Source of the DNA: Candidatus Caenarcanales bacterium
GTDB lineage: Bacteria; Cyanobacteriota; Vampirovibrionia; Caenarcaniphilales; Caenarcanaceae
Length of the DNA stretch: 5,037 nt
Assembly: GCA_947489925.1 (NCBI GenBank)
Contig: CANLFK010000152.1
Coordinates: 1-5,037, forward strand
Direction of reading: 5' to 3'
Below are positions 1 to 5,037 of the stretch, in pieces. The position numbers and the translations under genes are program-made. Each line of letters starts with the position of its first letter. Position 1 is the first letter of the stretch. A model generated the notes under the pieces. It made no database searches. It was given only the letters and a program-made list of their open reading frames with translations, and was not told the origin of the DNA.

Positions 1-939
1 ATATTTCCAAGTAATGGCAGAACCAGTTTCAATTTGTGTCCAAGAAATTTTAGAATTTTTGCCTTGGCATTTTCCTCTTTTGGTTACAAAATTATAAATT
101 CCGCCTTTGCCAGTTTTTGGGTCGCCTGCATACCAGTTCTGGACGGTTGAATATTTAATTTCGGCATTTTCTAAAGCTACTAATTCAACCACTGCCGCAT
201 GTAATTGATTTGTGTCAAAAGCGGGAGCTGTACAACCTTCAAGATAACTAACATAACTATTATCTTCACAAATAATTAGCGTTCTCTCAAATTGCCCAGA
301 ACCTTCGGTATTAATCCGAAAATAAGATGATAATTCAAGCGGACATTTGGTATTTTTTGGTATATAACAAAAGCTTCCGTCCGAAAAAACTGCCGCATTC
401 AAAGCCGCAAAATAATTGTCGCTATATGGAACAACTGAACCTAAATATTTTTTAATTAATTCTGGATGATTTTTTACAGCTTCCGAAAAAGAACCAAAAA
501 TAACTCCTTGCTCCAAAAGCTTTTTCTGATGAGTTGTTGCTACTGAAACACTGTCAAAAATGGCATCAACAGCCACACCAGCTAATTTTTTTTGTTCAAA
601 TAAAGGAATTCCTAATTTTTTATAAGTTTCTAAAAGCTCTGGATCAACTTCATCAAGACTTTTTTTAAGTTCGGTTTTTTGTTTAGGAGCTGAATAATAA
701 ATAATATCTTGATAATTAATTTTCGGATAATTTACATTAGCCCAGTCTGGTTCTTTTAATTTTTGCCAATGCCTAAAAGCTTTTAATCTAAATTCCAGCA
801 TAAAGTCTGGCTCTTCTTTTTTAGCAGAAATTAAACGAATAATGTCTTCATTCAAGCCCTTGGCAATTTGCTCAGACTCAATATTAGTTGTAAAACCATA
901 TTTGTATTCCTGATTTGCGAAGGCTTCAATTGTTTTCAT
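1..939 (-). CDS. sufB: SufB, Fe-S cluster assembly scaffold protein (3' end cut by window edge)
   Basis: SufB is the core subunit of the SufBCD scaffold, which builds Fe-S clusters in the cytosol using sulfur from SufS/SufE-type desulfurases and ATP hydrolysis by SufC. The minus strand reads 313 residues from ATG at 939 without a stop to the window edge; the family is about 465-495 residues, so the C-terminal third is outside. Recognisable blocks are FRLKAFRHW (50-58), AVDAIFDSVSVATT (123-136), a FFAALNAAV-like stretch (177-184), QFERT (216-220), LEGCTAP (233-239), QLHAAVVE (245-252), KYSTVQNW (262-269), and NFVTKR followed by SWTQIETGSAITWKY at the cut end. Cys236 in LEGCTAP matches the cysteine that accepts sulfur in E. 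coli SufB. The Cys-rich N-terminal insert of the E. coli protein is absent. No sufC precedes it, so sufB starts this transcription unit; sufD or sufC could lie beyond the edge. The start is supported by family alignment; no Shine-Dalgarno is seen. Confidence 0.96.
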   Translation of the reverse strand, partial: MKTIEAFANQEYKYGFTTNIESEQIAKGLNEDIIRLISAKKEEPDFMLEFRLKAFRHWQKLKEPDWANVNYPKINYQDIIYYSAPKQKTELKKSLDEVDPELLETYKKLGIPLFEQKKLAGVAVDAIFDSVSVATTHQKKLLEQGVIFGSFSEAVKNHPELIKKYLGSVVPYSDNYFAALNAAVFSDGSFCYIPKNTKCPLELSSYFRINTEGSGQFERTLIICEDNSYVSYLEGCTAPAFDTNQLHAAVVELVALENAEIKYSTVQNWYAGDPKTGKGGIYNFVTKRGKCQGKNSKISWTQIETGSAITWKY

Positions 940-1120
940 GGGTTTTTCTACTGATAAGCAGTTAAAAGATAAACTAATACTAAAATGGTATTAATTAAGT
1001 TTACCTTGATTTTATAAATTTCAAACTATTTTTATCAAATTATTACAACAAATAAAGTCAGAGAAATCATTAATTAAAGTTTATAATTCCTAAATATCAA
1101 ATTAAAATCAAGTGAAAATT
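940..1120. promoter_or_regulatory. Divergent intergenic region between sufB and the peroxiredoxin gene
   Basis: This very AT-rich stretch must hold the promoters of both divergent genes. On the plus strand the best -10 box is TATAAT at 1082-1087, about 34 bases before the peroxiredoxin ATG; I see no good -35 box at the right distance. Facing sufB lies the 22-bp motif shared with the dedA upstream region (listed separately). No operator palindrome or riboswitch is evident. Confidence 0.5.
999..1020 (-). promoter_or_regulatory. Shared upstream motif, copy 1 (sufB side)
   Basis: On the plus strand this reads GTTTACCTTGA followed by TTTTATAAATT; 19 of 22 bases match the copy at 2278-2299. TTAATTAA sits directly to its left (991-998), and the dedA copy also has TTAATTAA nearby. 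In the direction of sufB it lies about 60 bases before the start codon. It may be part of a promoter (TTTATA resembles a weak -35 box) or a regulator site; the function is not shown by sequence alone. Confidence 0.4.
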
Positions 1121-1606
1121 ATGACTGATGCAAATACAAAATTAGAAATTGGCTCTTTAGCTCCTAAATTCAAAGCAATGGCTATTGGCGGAGACTATGG
1201 AATAGCGGGCAAGCAAGTTCAATTAGATGACTTTAAAGGGAAAACCGTAATTCTTTATTTTTACCCTAAAGATGACACTCCTGGTTGTACAAAACAAGCT
1301 TGCAGTTTGCGGGATAATTGGGCAGACATTAAGGATAAAGCTATTGTTTTTGGCATAAGTGTTGATTCTGCGGCTGATCACAAAAAATTCATTGAAAAAT
1401 ATTCATTACCATTTCCTCTTTTGAGTGATGAAAACAAAGAAATCGTTAATGCTTACGGAGTTTGGGTTGAGAAAAATATGTTTGGCAAAAAATATATGGG
1501 AGCAGAAAGAAGTACTTTTATTATTGATGCAGAAGGAAAACTAAAAGCCATTTTGCCAAAAGTTAAGCCAGAAGAGCATACTCAAAAAGTTTTAACTTTA
1601 ATTTAG
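1121..1606 (+). CDS. bcp: Peroxiredoxin, BCP/PrxQ type (thioredoxin-dependent thiol peroxidase)
   Basis: This cytosolic enzyme reduces hydrogen peroxide and organic hydroperoxides and is recharged by thioredoxin. Counted from ATG 1121, the 161-residue product has an N-terminal LEIGSLAPKF block, DDFKGKTVILYFYPKDDTPGCT, and the family signature P-x3-T-x2-C with peroxidatic Cys56. A second cysteine five residues later (Cys61, in CTKQAC) matches the resolving cysteine of the atypical two-Cys BCP class. The conserved Arg of the active site is in ERSTF (R130). A few extra residues (GGDYGIAGKQ) lie between strands near the N-terminus; the length is otherwise normal. An in-frame GTG at 1112 would add three residues. 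I prefer ATG 1121 because it fits family N-termini and has a weak AAGTGA purine stretch in front. The gene is divergent from sufB and convergent with dedA (35 bp between stops). The stop is TAG, followed by a T-rich tract but no clear hairpin. Confidence 0.95.
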   Translation: MTDANTKLEIGSLAPKFKAMAIGGDYGIAGKQVQLDDFKGKTVILYFYPKDDTPGCTKQACSLRDNWADIKDKAIVFGISVDSAADHKKFIEKYSLPFPLLSDENKEIVNAYGVWVEKNMFGKKYMGAERSTFIIDAEGKLKAILPKVKPEEHTQKVLTLI

Positions 1607-1641
1607 TTTTTCACTTTTTTTTATTGTGTTTTATTAATGGT

Positions 1642-2250
1642 TTAAGTGGTTTTTCTTTTTCTGATGAGCTTATAGAAAAAATAAACTATAACTATTAATA
1701 AAACAAAAACCACAATATAATCTAAAAAATGCGTGTATTCATCAACTAAATTCCACTTTTCTTTTAATTTAAAACCCAACCAAGCCAAAAACATATTCCA
1801 AGTAGTAGCTCCTAAAGCGGTATAAATACCAAAAGTAAATAAAGGCATTTTAGCAATACCTGCTGGAATCGAAATTAAATGTCTGACAACTGGTATAAAA
1901 CGACTTATTAAAACAGCTTTATTACCATATTTTTGAAAGAACTTTTCTGTCCAGTCCAAATGACTTTCATCGAGCAAAAAGAATTTACCAAATTTTTGTA
2001 AAAAAGGCTTGCCTCCATATAAACCAATGGCATAAGACAAATAAGACCCAATTAAACTTCCAATAGTGCTAGCAATTGCAATACCCCACATACTGAATTG
2101 ACCTTGGGCGGCTAAAAAACCCGCAAATGGCATAATTGCTTCGCTCGGAATAGGAAAAATCATACTTTCGAGAGCCATAAAAAAAGAAATACCTAAATAA
2201 CCAGTCTGCGAGATGATTTTGGTGATAATGCTAAATAATTGTGCAAACAT
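1642..2250 (-). CDS. DedA family (SNARE-associated, PF09335) integral membrane protein
   Basis: This is a 202-residue polytopic inner-membrane protein of the DedA/VTT superfamily, members of which are linked to lipid flipping, undecaprenyl phosphate recycling and proton-dependent membrane homeostasis. Family hallmarks are LESMIFPIPSE (27-37), PFAGFLAAQG (41-50), the glycine-rich STIGSLIGSYLSYAIGLYGG (61-80), and SRFIPVVRHLISIPAG (116-131). Acidic E28 and E37 and the arginine pair R117/R123, six residues apart, match the charged residues essential in E. coli YqjA/YghB. Hydrophobic segments lie near 14-30, 38-48 (probably re-entrant), 55-77, 138-160 and 175-195, and a basic tail KLIRKRKTT ends the protein. 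ATG 2250 fits the family start; there is no Shine-Dalgarno in the TTTTTCAAATTTTC leader. It is a single-gene unit flanked by a convergent peroxiredoxin gene and a divergent tRNA gene. Which DedA subfamily and lipid it serves cannot be told. Confidence 0.93.
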   Translation of the reverse strand: MFAQLFSIITKIISQTGYLGISFFMALESMIFPIPSEAIMPFAGFLAAQGQFSMWGIAIASTIGSLIGSYLSYAIGLYGGKPFLQKFGKFFLLDESHLDWTEKFFQKYGNKAVLISRFIPVVRHLISIPAGIAKMPLFTFGIYTALGATTWNMFLAWLGFKLKEKWNLVDEYTHFLDYIVVFVLLIVIVYFFYKLIRKRKTT

Positions 2251-2277
2251 GAAAATTTGAAAAAGTTAATTAATAGA

Positions 2278-2299
2278 GTTTACCTTGAAATTGTAAATT
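2278..2299 (-). promoter_or_regulatory. Shared upstream motif, copy 2 (dedA side), with possible promoter
   Basis: This is the second copy of the GTTTACCTTGA...TAAATT motif, 28 bases before the dedA start. Read toward dedA, TTTACA (5 of 6 to a -35 box), a 16-base spacer and TATTAA (4 of 6 to a -10 box) form a passable sigma70-type promoter that overlaps the motif and ends about 22 bases before ATG. The same positions in the sufB copy fit a promoter less well. Confidence 0.4.
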
Positions 2300-2365
2300 C
2301 TCTAGCGACTTTTGGTATTTTTTAGCCATCCAATTTCATATTACTTAATTCAATTTCGTCTAAGA

Positions 2366-2395
2366 CTTACAATAATTGAGAAAATCCTTTATAAT
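2366..2395 (+). promoter_or_regulatory. Promoter of the tRNA-Ser gene
   Basis: A perfect TATAAT -10 box (2390-2395) is preceded, with an 18-base spacer, by CTTACA (2366-2371), which matches 4 of 6 bases of a -35 box. The tRNA begins 12 bases after the -10 box, so transcription would start only a few bases before the mature 5' end, as is usual for tRNA genes. Confidence 0.65.
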
Positions 2396-2407
2396 TTGCA
2401 AATATTA

Positions 2408-2494
<87 letters not shown>

Positions 2495-2507
2495 TTCAAT
2501 AAAGTTT

Positions 2508-3902
2508 TTACTTGCCAATACAGAAATTTGCAAAAATTGATCGCATTGCTGTATCACTAGAATAAGTCTGAGAGCCATTAATTTCTTGTAAGCATTCAAT
2601 TGCTTCTTGAATTAAAGTAGAAATTATTTCAACCGATAAATTTAAATTAATTGTCTTTAAAATATTGTCAGCCTTTTGTAAGCATAAATTTTGCCTTTGA
2701 TTTATAGCTATTTCAAAATCGCCTTCTAGTGAGTTTTCTGATAGTTTAAATAAGTTAATAATTGTTTTTTCCAAATCTGAAAGACCTTTTGCAGTTTGAG
2801 CAGAAATATATATTAAATTTTTTATGGTTTTTAATTTACTCTCTAAATCTTTTAATTGAACAGTATTTAATAAATCAACTTTATTCGCTAATAAAATAAT
2901 TGGTGTTTCAGTCAGCTTTTCGACTTTAATTTGTTCAAATAATTTTTCGTCTTCAGCTGTCCAACCATCAAATCCATCAAAGACAAAGAAAATTAATTCC
3001 GCTTCTTTCATTAAATTTTTGGCTTTTATAATGCCTATTTTTTCTAAATCATCTTTTATAAACTCTTCATCACGCAAACCAGCCGTATCAATCAAATTAA
3101 GTGGAATATCAGCTATACTCAAAGATTCAGTAATAAAATCTCTGGTTGTGCCAGCAATTGAACTGACAATAGCTCTGTCTTCTTGTAATAAAGCATTTAA
3201 TAAACTAGATTTACCAACATTAGGACGACCCAAAATTAAAGTCTTTAAGCCTTGTCTATAAATATTAATTTGTTCAGCTTTTCTGATCAGAACTTGGATT
3301 TCAGCTTTAATTTGTTTAAGTAAGTTTTCCAGCTCTCTTAAGTCTATTTCTAAAAATTCAGTTTCAAGCGGAAAGTCTAATGGGCCATGAATTAAACCCA
3401 TAATTTTAAATAATTTTTCAATAAGTGAATTAATCTTAAAACTTAAATCTCCATTTAGCTGGCTAGAAGCGGCTTTTAACAACTTTTCACTCCGTGCTTG
3501 AATTAAATCCATAATTGCTTCAGCTTGAATTAAGTCTAATTTGCCATTCATGAAGGCTCTTTGGGTAAATTCACCGGGTAAAGCCAAATTAGCTCCGTAA
3601 AATAAAGCGGTTTTAATTAATTTATCGCAAATCAAATTATTTCCATGACAATGAAATTCAATAATATCTTCGCCAGTAAAGCTATTTGGTGCTTTGAAAA
3701 TTAAAATTAAAGCTTGTTCAAAGGATTTTCCGTCTTGATCGTATAAATAACTTAAAACCCGATTATTAGTAATTTTTAGCCAATTAGTTTTAGGACAGAT
3801 TTTTTCTGCAATTTCAAAAGCATTTAAGCCAGACATTCTGATAATAGCGATTGCACTTGCCATTTTAGCGGTTGCTTGGGCAATTATTGTTCCAGAAGAC
3901 AT
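2508..3902 (-). CDS. mnmE: MnmE, tRNA uridine-5-carboxymethylaminomethyl modification GTPase
   Basis: With MnmG, MnmE installs the (carboxymethyl)aminomethyl group on wobble U34 of tRNAs reading split-box A/G-ending codons; it is a dimeric, potassium-activated GTPase. The 464 residues have normal family length. The N-terminal folate-binding domain spans about 1-118, with FTGEDIIEFHCHG (75-87) and LPGEFTQRAFMNGKLDLIQAEAI (108-130). A helical domain surrounds an inserted G domain: G1 GRPNVGKS (225-232), G2 GTTRD (251-255), G3 DTAG (272-275), G4 NKVD (340-343), SAQ (367-369). Glu287 in DLEKIGI matches the catalytic glutamate (E282 in E. coli). The C-terminus is the invariant FCIGK with the catalytic cysteine at 461. 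The usual glycine-rich N-terminal loop (ATPPGxGGI) is replaced by ATAKMASAI. ATG 3902 fits the family start. MnmG is not in the window. The adjacent tRNA-Ser(UGA) is not a known MnmEG substrate, so their closeness is probably not functional. Confidence 0.97.
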   Translation of the reverse strand: MSSGTIIAQATAKMASAIAIIRMSGLNAFEIAEKICPKTNWLKITNNRVLSYLYDQDGKSFEQALILIFKAPNSFTGEDIIEFHCHGNNLICDKLIKTALFYGANLALPGEFTQRAFMNGKLDLIQAEAIMDLIQARSEKLLKAASSQLNGDLSFKINSLIEKLFKIMGLIHGPLDFPLETEFLEIDLRELENLLKQIKAEIQVLIRKAEQINIYRQGLKTLILGRPNVGKSSLLNALLQEDRAIVSSIAGTTRDFITESLSIADIPLNLIDTAGLRDEEFIKDDLEKIGIIKAKNLMKEAELIFFVFDGFDGWTAEDEKLFEQIKVEKLTETPIILLANKVDLLNTVQLKDLESKLKTIKNLIYISAQTAKGLSDLEKTIINLFKLSENSLEGDFEIAINQRQNLCLQKADNILKTINLNLSVEIISTLIQEAIECLQEINGSQTYSSDTAMRSIFANFCIGK

Positions 3903-3944
3903 TGAATTTATAGGTGTTTAACTTAAACTAAGAGCTTTCAATCA
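3898..3944. repeat. Imperfect direct repeat, left copy (spans the mnmE start)
   Basis: This copy runs from GACATTGA, which includes the mnmE start codon, through TTTATA to TTAAACT and GAGCTTTCAATCA. It matches 4268-4311 in the same orientation: the terminal 13 bases GAGCTTTCAATCA and the initial 8 bases are identical, with a few indels and substitutions between. In the mnmE direction it contains TATAAA only four bases before the ATG. Confidence 0.65.
3907..3912 (-). promoter_or_regulatory. Possible -10 box directly in front of mnmE
   Basis: On the minus strand TATAAA lies four bases before the mnmE ATG. If used as a -10 box, transcription would start at about the start codon, giving a nearly leaderless mRNA. 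No -35 box is found at 16-18 bases; the nearest TTGAAA is 23 bases away, so this is weak. Confidence 0.3.
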
Positions 3945-3953
3945 TTTTATGAC

Positions 3954-3980
3954 TTAATAAACCCCAGCTCCCTTGACAGG
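3954..3980 (+). repeat. GC-rich unit A (left end of the block)
   Basis: It reads TTAATAAACCCC, then AGCTCCCTTGACAGG. It shares AAACCCC and CCCTTGACAGG with unit B, and pairs inversely with unit D. Just to its right, AGGCTTAC-TACCCC recurs inverted in unit C (AGGCTTAC-CCCCCC). Confidence 0.55.
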
Positions 3981-3996
3981 CTTACTACCCCACTGT

Positions 3997-4033
3997 TTCA
4001 AAGCAACTGATTGAGAGAGCTATTTGCTTTGAA
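3997..4033. repeat. Inverted repeat with perfect 10-bp arms
   Basis: TTCAAAGCAA (3997-4006) and TTGCTTTGAA (4024-4033) are exact reverse complements around a 17-base loop, so the DNA or an RNA copy can form a hairpin. TTTCAAAG at 3996-4003 can also pair with CTTTGAAA at 4040-4047, an alternative pairing. There is no T-run after it on either strand, so it is not a standard terminator. Confidence 0.55.
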
Positions 4034-4044
4034 TTTTCACTTTG

Positions 4045-4074
4045 AAACCCCCTCCGCCCCCTTGACAGGGGGAA
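4045..4074 (+). repeat. GC-rich unit B with perfect hairpin CCCCCT-TGAC-AGGGGG
   Basis: AAACCCCCTCCG is followed by a perfect six-bp stem (4057-4062 with 4067-4072) closing a TGAC loop. About 25 of 30 bases match unit D read on the other strand. No U-tract follows, so it is not a classical intrinsic terminator. Confidence 0.6.
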
Positions 4075-4123
4075 CTAAGTGTTTTAATATCCTGAAAGTC
4101 TTACTTTATTAAATAATTTAAAT

Positions 4124-4145
4124 CTCATTCAAGGGGGGTAAGCCT
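4124..4145 (-). repeat. GC-rich unit C (inverted, diverged)
   Basis: Read on the minus strand it is AGGCTTACCCCCCTTGAATG. It carries the CCCCCTTGA part of the core but lacks the closing G-run of unit B; AGGCTTAC also occurs right of unit A at 3979-3986. It is the most diverged of the four units. Confidence 0.45.
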
Positions 4146-4185
4146 ATATTTGACTTTGATAGTTTTTTACTTAAAATCCTTTAAA

Positions 4186-4220
4186 TTCCCACTGTCAAAG
4201 GGGTTAGGGGGTTTAATAAA
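4186..4220 (-). repeat. GC-rich unit D (right end of the block)
   Basis: On the minus strand it begins TTTATTAAACCCCC, continues TAACCCCTTTGACAG and ends TGGGAA. It is a close inverted copy of unit B (about 25 of 30 bases) and also mirrors unit A, including the AT-rich outer flank TTATTAAA. Confidence 0.6.
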
Positions 4221-4267
4221 TGAAATTCTTTAGAAACAAATTATATAGTAATAGTTCACTTTATTTC

Positions 4268-4311
4268 GACATTGATTTATAAATTTTAATTTAAACTTGA
4301 GCTTTCAATCA
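4268..4311. repeat. Imperfect direct repeat, right copy
   Basis: This is a same-orientation copy of 3898-3944: GACATTGA, TTTATA, TTTAAACT and the exact 13-mer GAGCTTTCAATCA recur in order. Offsets between copies are about 370 bp. It contains the trinucleotide corresponding to the mnmE start codon but no open frame follows. The sequences outside the two copies do not match. Confidence 0.65.
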
Positions 4312-4327
4312 CTTGCTAATTATATAA

Positions 4328-4744
4328 TTAAAGTTTAGTTCTCTTTATTGCTCTATCTATTAGTTGAGGATTTATCATTTTTGCAACTTGTGCTTTGACT
4401 TCTTCTGTTGTGCTTTCTTTAGAAATTTCTTGTATATTAAACTTATCTCCAAATGGATCTTTGTGAACTATATAGTAAATCATTTGTTTAAGTTTTGTTT
4501 CTTCATCTTTCTTCTGTTCTTCGGTAAGTTCTGAACTTTCAGAGGAATATTTCTTATAGTCTGAACTGTTTTTAATGTGATCAAAAATTGCTTCTTGAAC
4601 TCTATCTGAATGTTGTTGATCTGTTATACCAGAAGACTTACCTGAATGATAAGCTGTTATAGCACCACCAACCAAAACTAATCCTACAAAGCCAGCCACA
4701 ATTGGCCATGCACTTTTTAAGGTTTCCCATAAGTCAAGAGACAT
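4328..4744 (-). CDS. Unrecognised single-pass membrane protein (possibly N-terminally incomplete)
   Basis: I do not recognise a family. The 138-residue product from ATG 4744 has one hydrophobic, glycine-rich segment (about 14-33, PIVAGFVGLVLVGGAITAY), then a hydrophilic domain of about 100 residues. That domain has a Ser/Glu/Lys-rich linker (67-85, SSESSELTEEQKKDEETKLK), a likely helical MIYYIVHKDPFGDKF stretch (88-102) and a basic C-terminus (RAIKRTKL). There are no cysteines or visible catalytic motifs, and it looks like a bitopic protein anchored near its N-terminus. The frame stays open for another 58 codons upstream of this ATG with Pro/Gln-rich, protein-like content, and no ATG, GTG or TTG start is found there. 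The true start may therefore lie further up (see the next two entries). No Shine-Dalgarno precedes ATG 4744. It ends in TAA inside the palindrome AATTATATAATT (4318-4329). Confidence 0.7.
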   Translation of the reverse strand: MSLDLWETLKSAWPIVAGFVGLVLVGGAITAYHSGKSSGITDQQHSDRVQEAIFDHIKNSSDYKKYSSESSELTEEQKKDEETKLKQMIYYIVHKDPFGDKFNIQEISKESTTEEVKAQVAKMINPQLIDRAIKRTKL

Positions 4745-4918
4745 TTTATTTTCAACTACTACCTGTTGAGGCTTTTGTTGTACTGGTGCTTGGGGTAAAG
4801 GATTGCCATTTGGATCGACATAAACTACAGTTGGAGCTGGTGCATTGTTTGCTTGAGGTGATTTAAATGAAACTACGACTGGATTTGCTGAAGTTACGGC
4901 TGAATTTAAATTAAGTAC
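4745..4918 (-). other. Open in-frame Pro/Gln-rich extension upstream of the 4744 ATG
   Basis: These 58 codons continue the frame of the 4328-4744 gene without a stop. The residues look like a disordered, exported or linker region: NNAPAPTVVYVDPNGNPLPQ and QQKPQQVVVENK, with repeated CCA, GCA, CAA and GTA codons. Its G+C is higher than that of the intergenic DNA nearby. There is no standard start codon in it, and it begins right after a TAG. I read it as coding sequence of the same gene cut off from its start by a nonsense change, a frameshift or an assembly error. A rare start codon is the alternative. Confidence 0.5.
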
Positions 4919-5037
4919 CTAGACAAAAGAAATATGGTGTTTTGTGTTGATGGAATTTAATATTTCATTGAGTGCCTGCTTAAGTGAGTTAAAATTAATA
5001 TATGCAGAAAACGGAATCCATAAATACTTGATAAACC
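4919..5037 (-). pseudogene. Partial reading frame ending in TAG, in frame with the membrane protein gene
   Basis: From the window edge 38 codons are open (FIKYLWIPFSAYINFNS, then LKQALNEILNSINTKHHISFV) and stop at TAG 4919-4921, in the same frame as the open extension below it. It may be the C-terminus of a separate upstream gene, or the front part of one gene of more than 235 codons interrupted by this TAG. It is too short to assign a family; chance openness cannot be ruled out in 117 bases. Confidence 0.3.

Larger units (their letters stand above)
3954..4220. repeat. Cluster of four GC-rich repeat units in inverted arrangement (MITE- or REP-like)
   Basis: This is a non-coding block between mnmE and the gene at 4328. 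Four related units stand out from AT-rich surroundings: two on the plus strand (3954-3980 and 4045-4074) and two on the minus strand (4124-4145 and 4186-4220). The shared core is AAACCCC(CC) ... CCCTTGACAG. The outer ends are imperfect terminal inverted repeats: TTAATAAACCCC on the left, TTATTAAACCCCC read inward from the right. The block is about 267 bp, has no transposase, and is bracketed by a 44-47 bp direct repeat. It could be a non-autonomous mobile element, a REP-type cluster, or a regulatory RNA region; a mobile or repeated element is my preferred reading. Confidence 0.6.

Noticed and set aside
3019..3261. Plus-strand open frame of 80 codons
   Set aside because: It lies wholly antisense to the GTPase domain of mnmE, and its residues mirror that gene's conserved codons.
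4057..4072. CCCCCT-TGAC-AGGGGG as an intrinsic terminator
   Set aside because: No T-run follows on either strand, and related copies nearby show it is part of a repeat family.
3954..4220. CRISPR array
   Set aside because: The units are inverted relative to each other, diverged and unevenly spaced, with no regular spacers and no cas genes.
4755..4870. Plus-strand reading frame opposite the Pro/Gln-rich extension
   Set aside because: It is open only because the minus-strand codons avoid complementary stops. It has no start and its composition is not protein-like, while the minus reading continues into a real gene.

Overview
The window is AT-rich bacterial DNA (about one third G+C by eye). It carries ordinary core genes on both strands, all readable with the standard genetic code. 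None of the five gene starts has a convincing Shine-Dalgarno sequence, the tRNA gene does not encode its CCA end, and the one long intergenic region is full of short GC-rich repeats. With the style of the proteins, this suggests a small-genome candidate-phylum bacterium, perhaps Patescibacteria/CPR. That placement is inference; no marker in the window fixes the lineage.

Left part (1-1606): the N-terminal two thirds of SufB, the Fe-S cluster scaffold protein, runs leftward off the window. It is divergent from a peroxiredoxin of the BCP/PrxQ type, with about 180 bp of AT-rich promoter DNA between them. Both genes fit handling of oxidative and iron-sulfur stress.

Middle (1607-3902): a DedA-family membrane protein lies on the minus strand, convergent with the peroxiredoxin. 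A tRNA-Ser(UGA) with its own promoter follows on the plus strand. Then comes mnmE, the tRNA U34-modifying GTPase, on the minus strand, ending only 13 bp from the tRNA. A 22-bp motif is shared by the sufB and dedA upstream regions (19 of 22 identical).

Right part (3903-5037): 425 bp without a gene hold four related GC-rich units in a two-plus, two-minus arrangement. They are bracketed by an imperfect 44-47 bp direct repeat whose left copy includes the mnmE start codon. This looks like a small non-autonomous insertion or a local duplication. Beyond it is an unrecognised single-pass membrane protein on the minus strand. Its reading frame stays open upstream of its first ATG through a Pro/Gln-rich stretch, meets one TAG, and is open again to the window edge, so it may be a broken or misread longer gene.

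I see no new defence, mobile or biosynthetic system here. The points most worth a second look are the repeat block upstream of mnmE and the interrupted reading frame at the right end.
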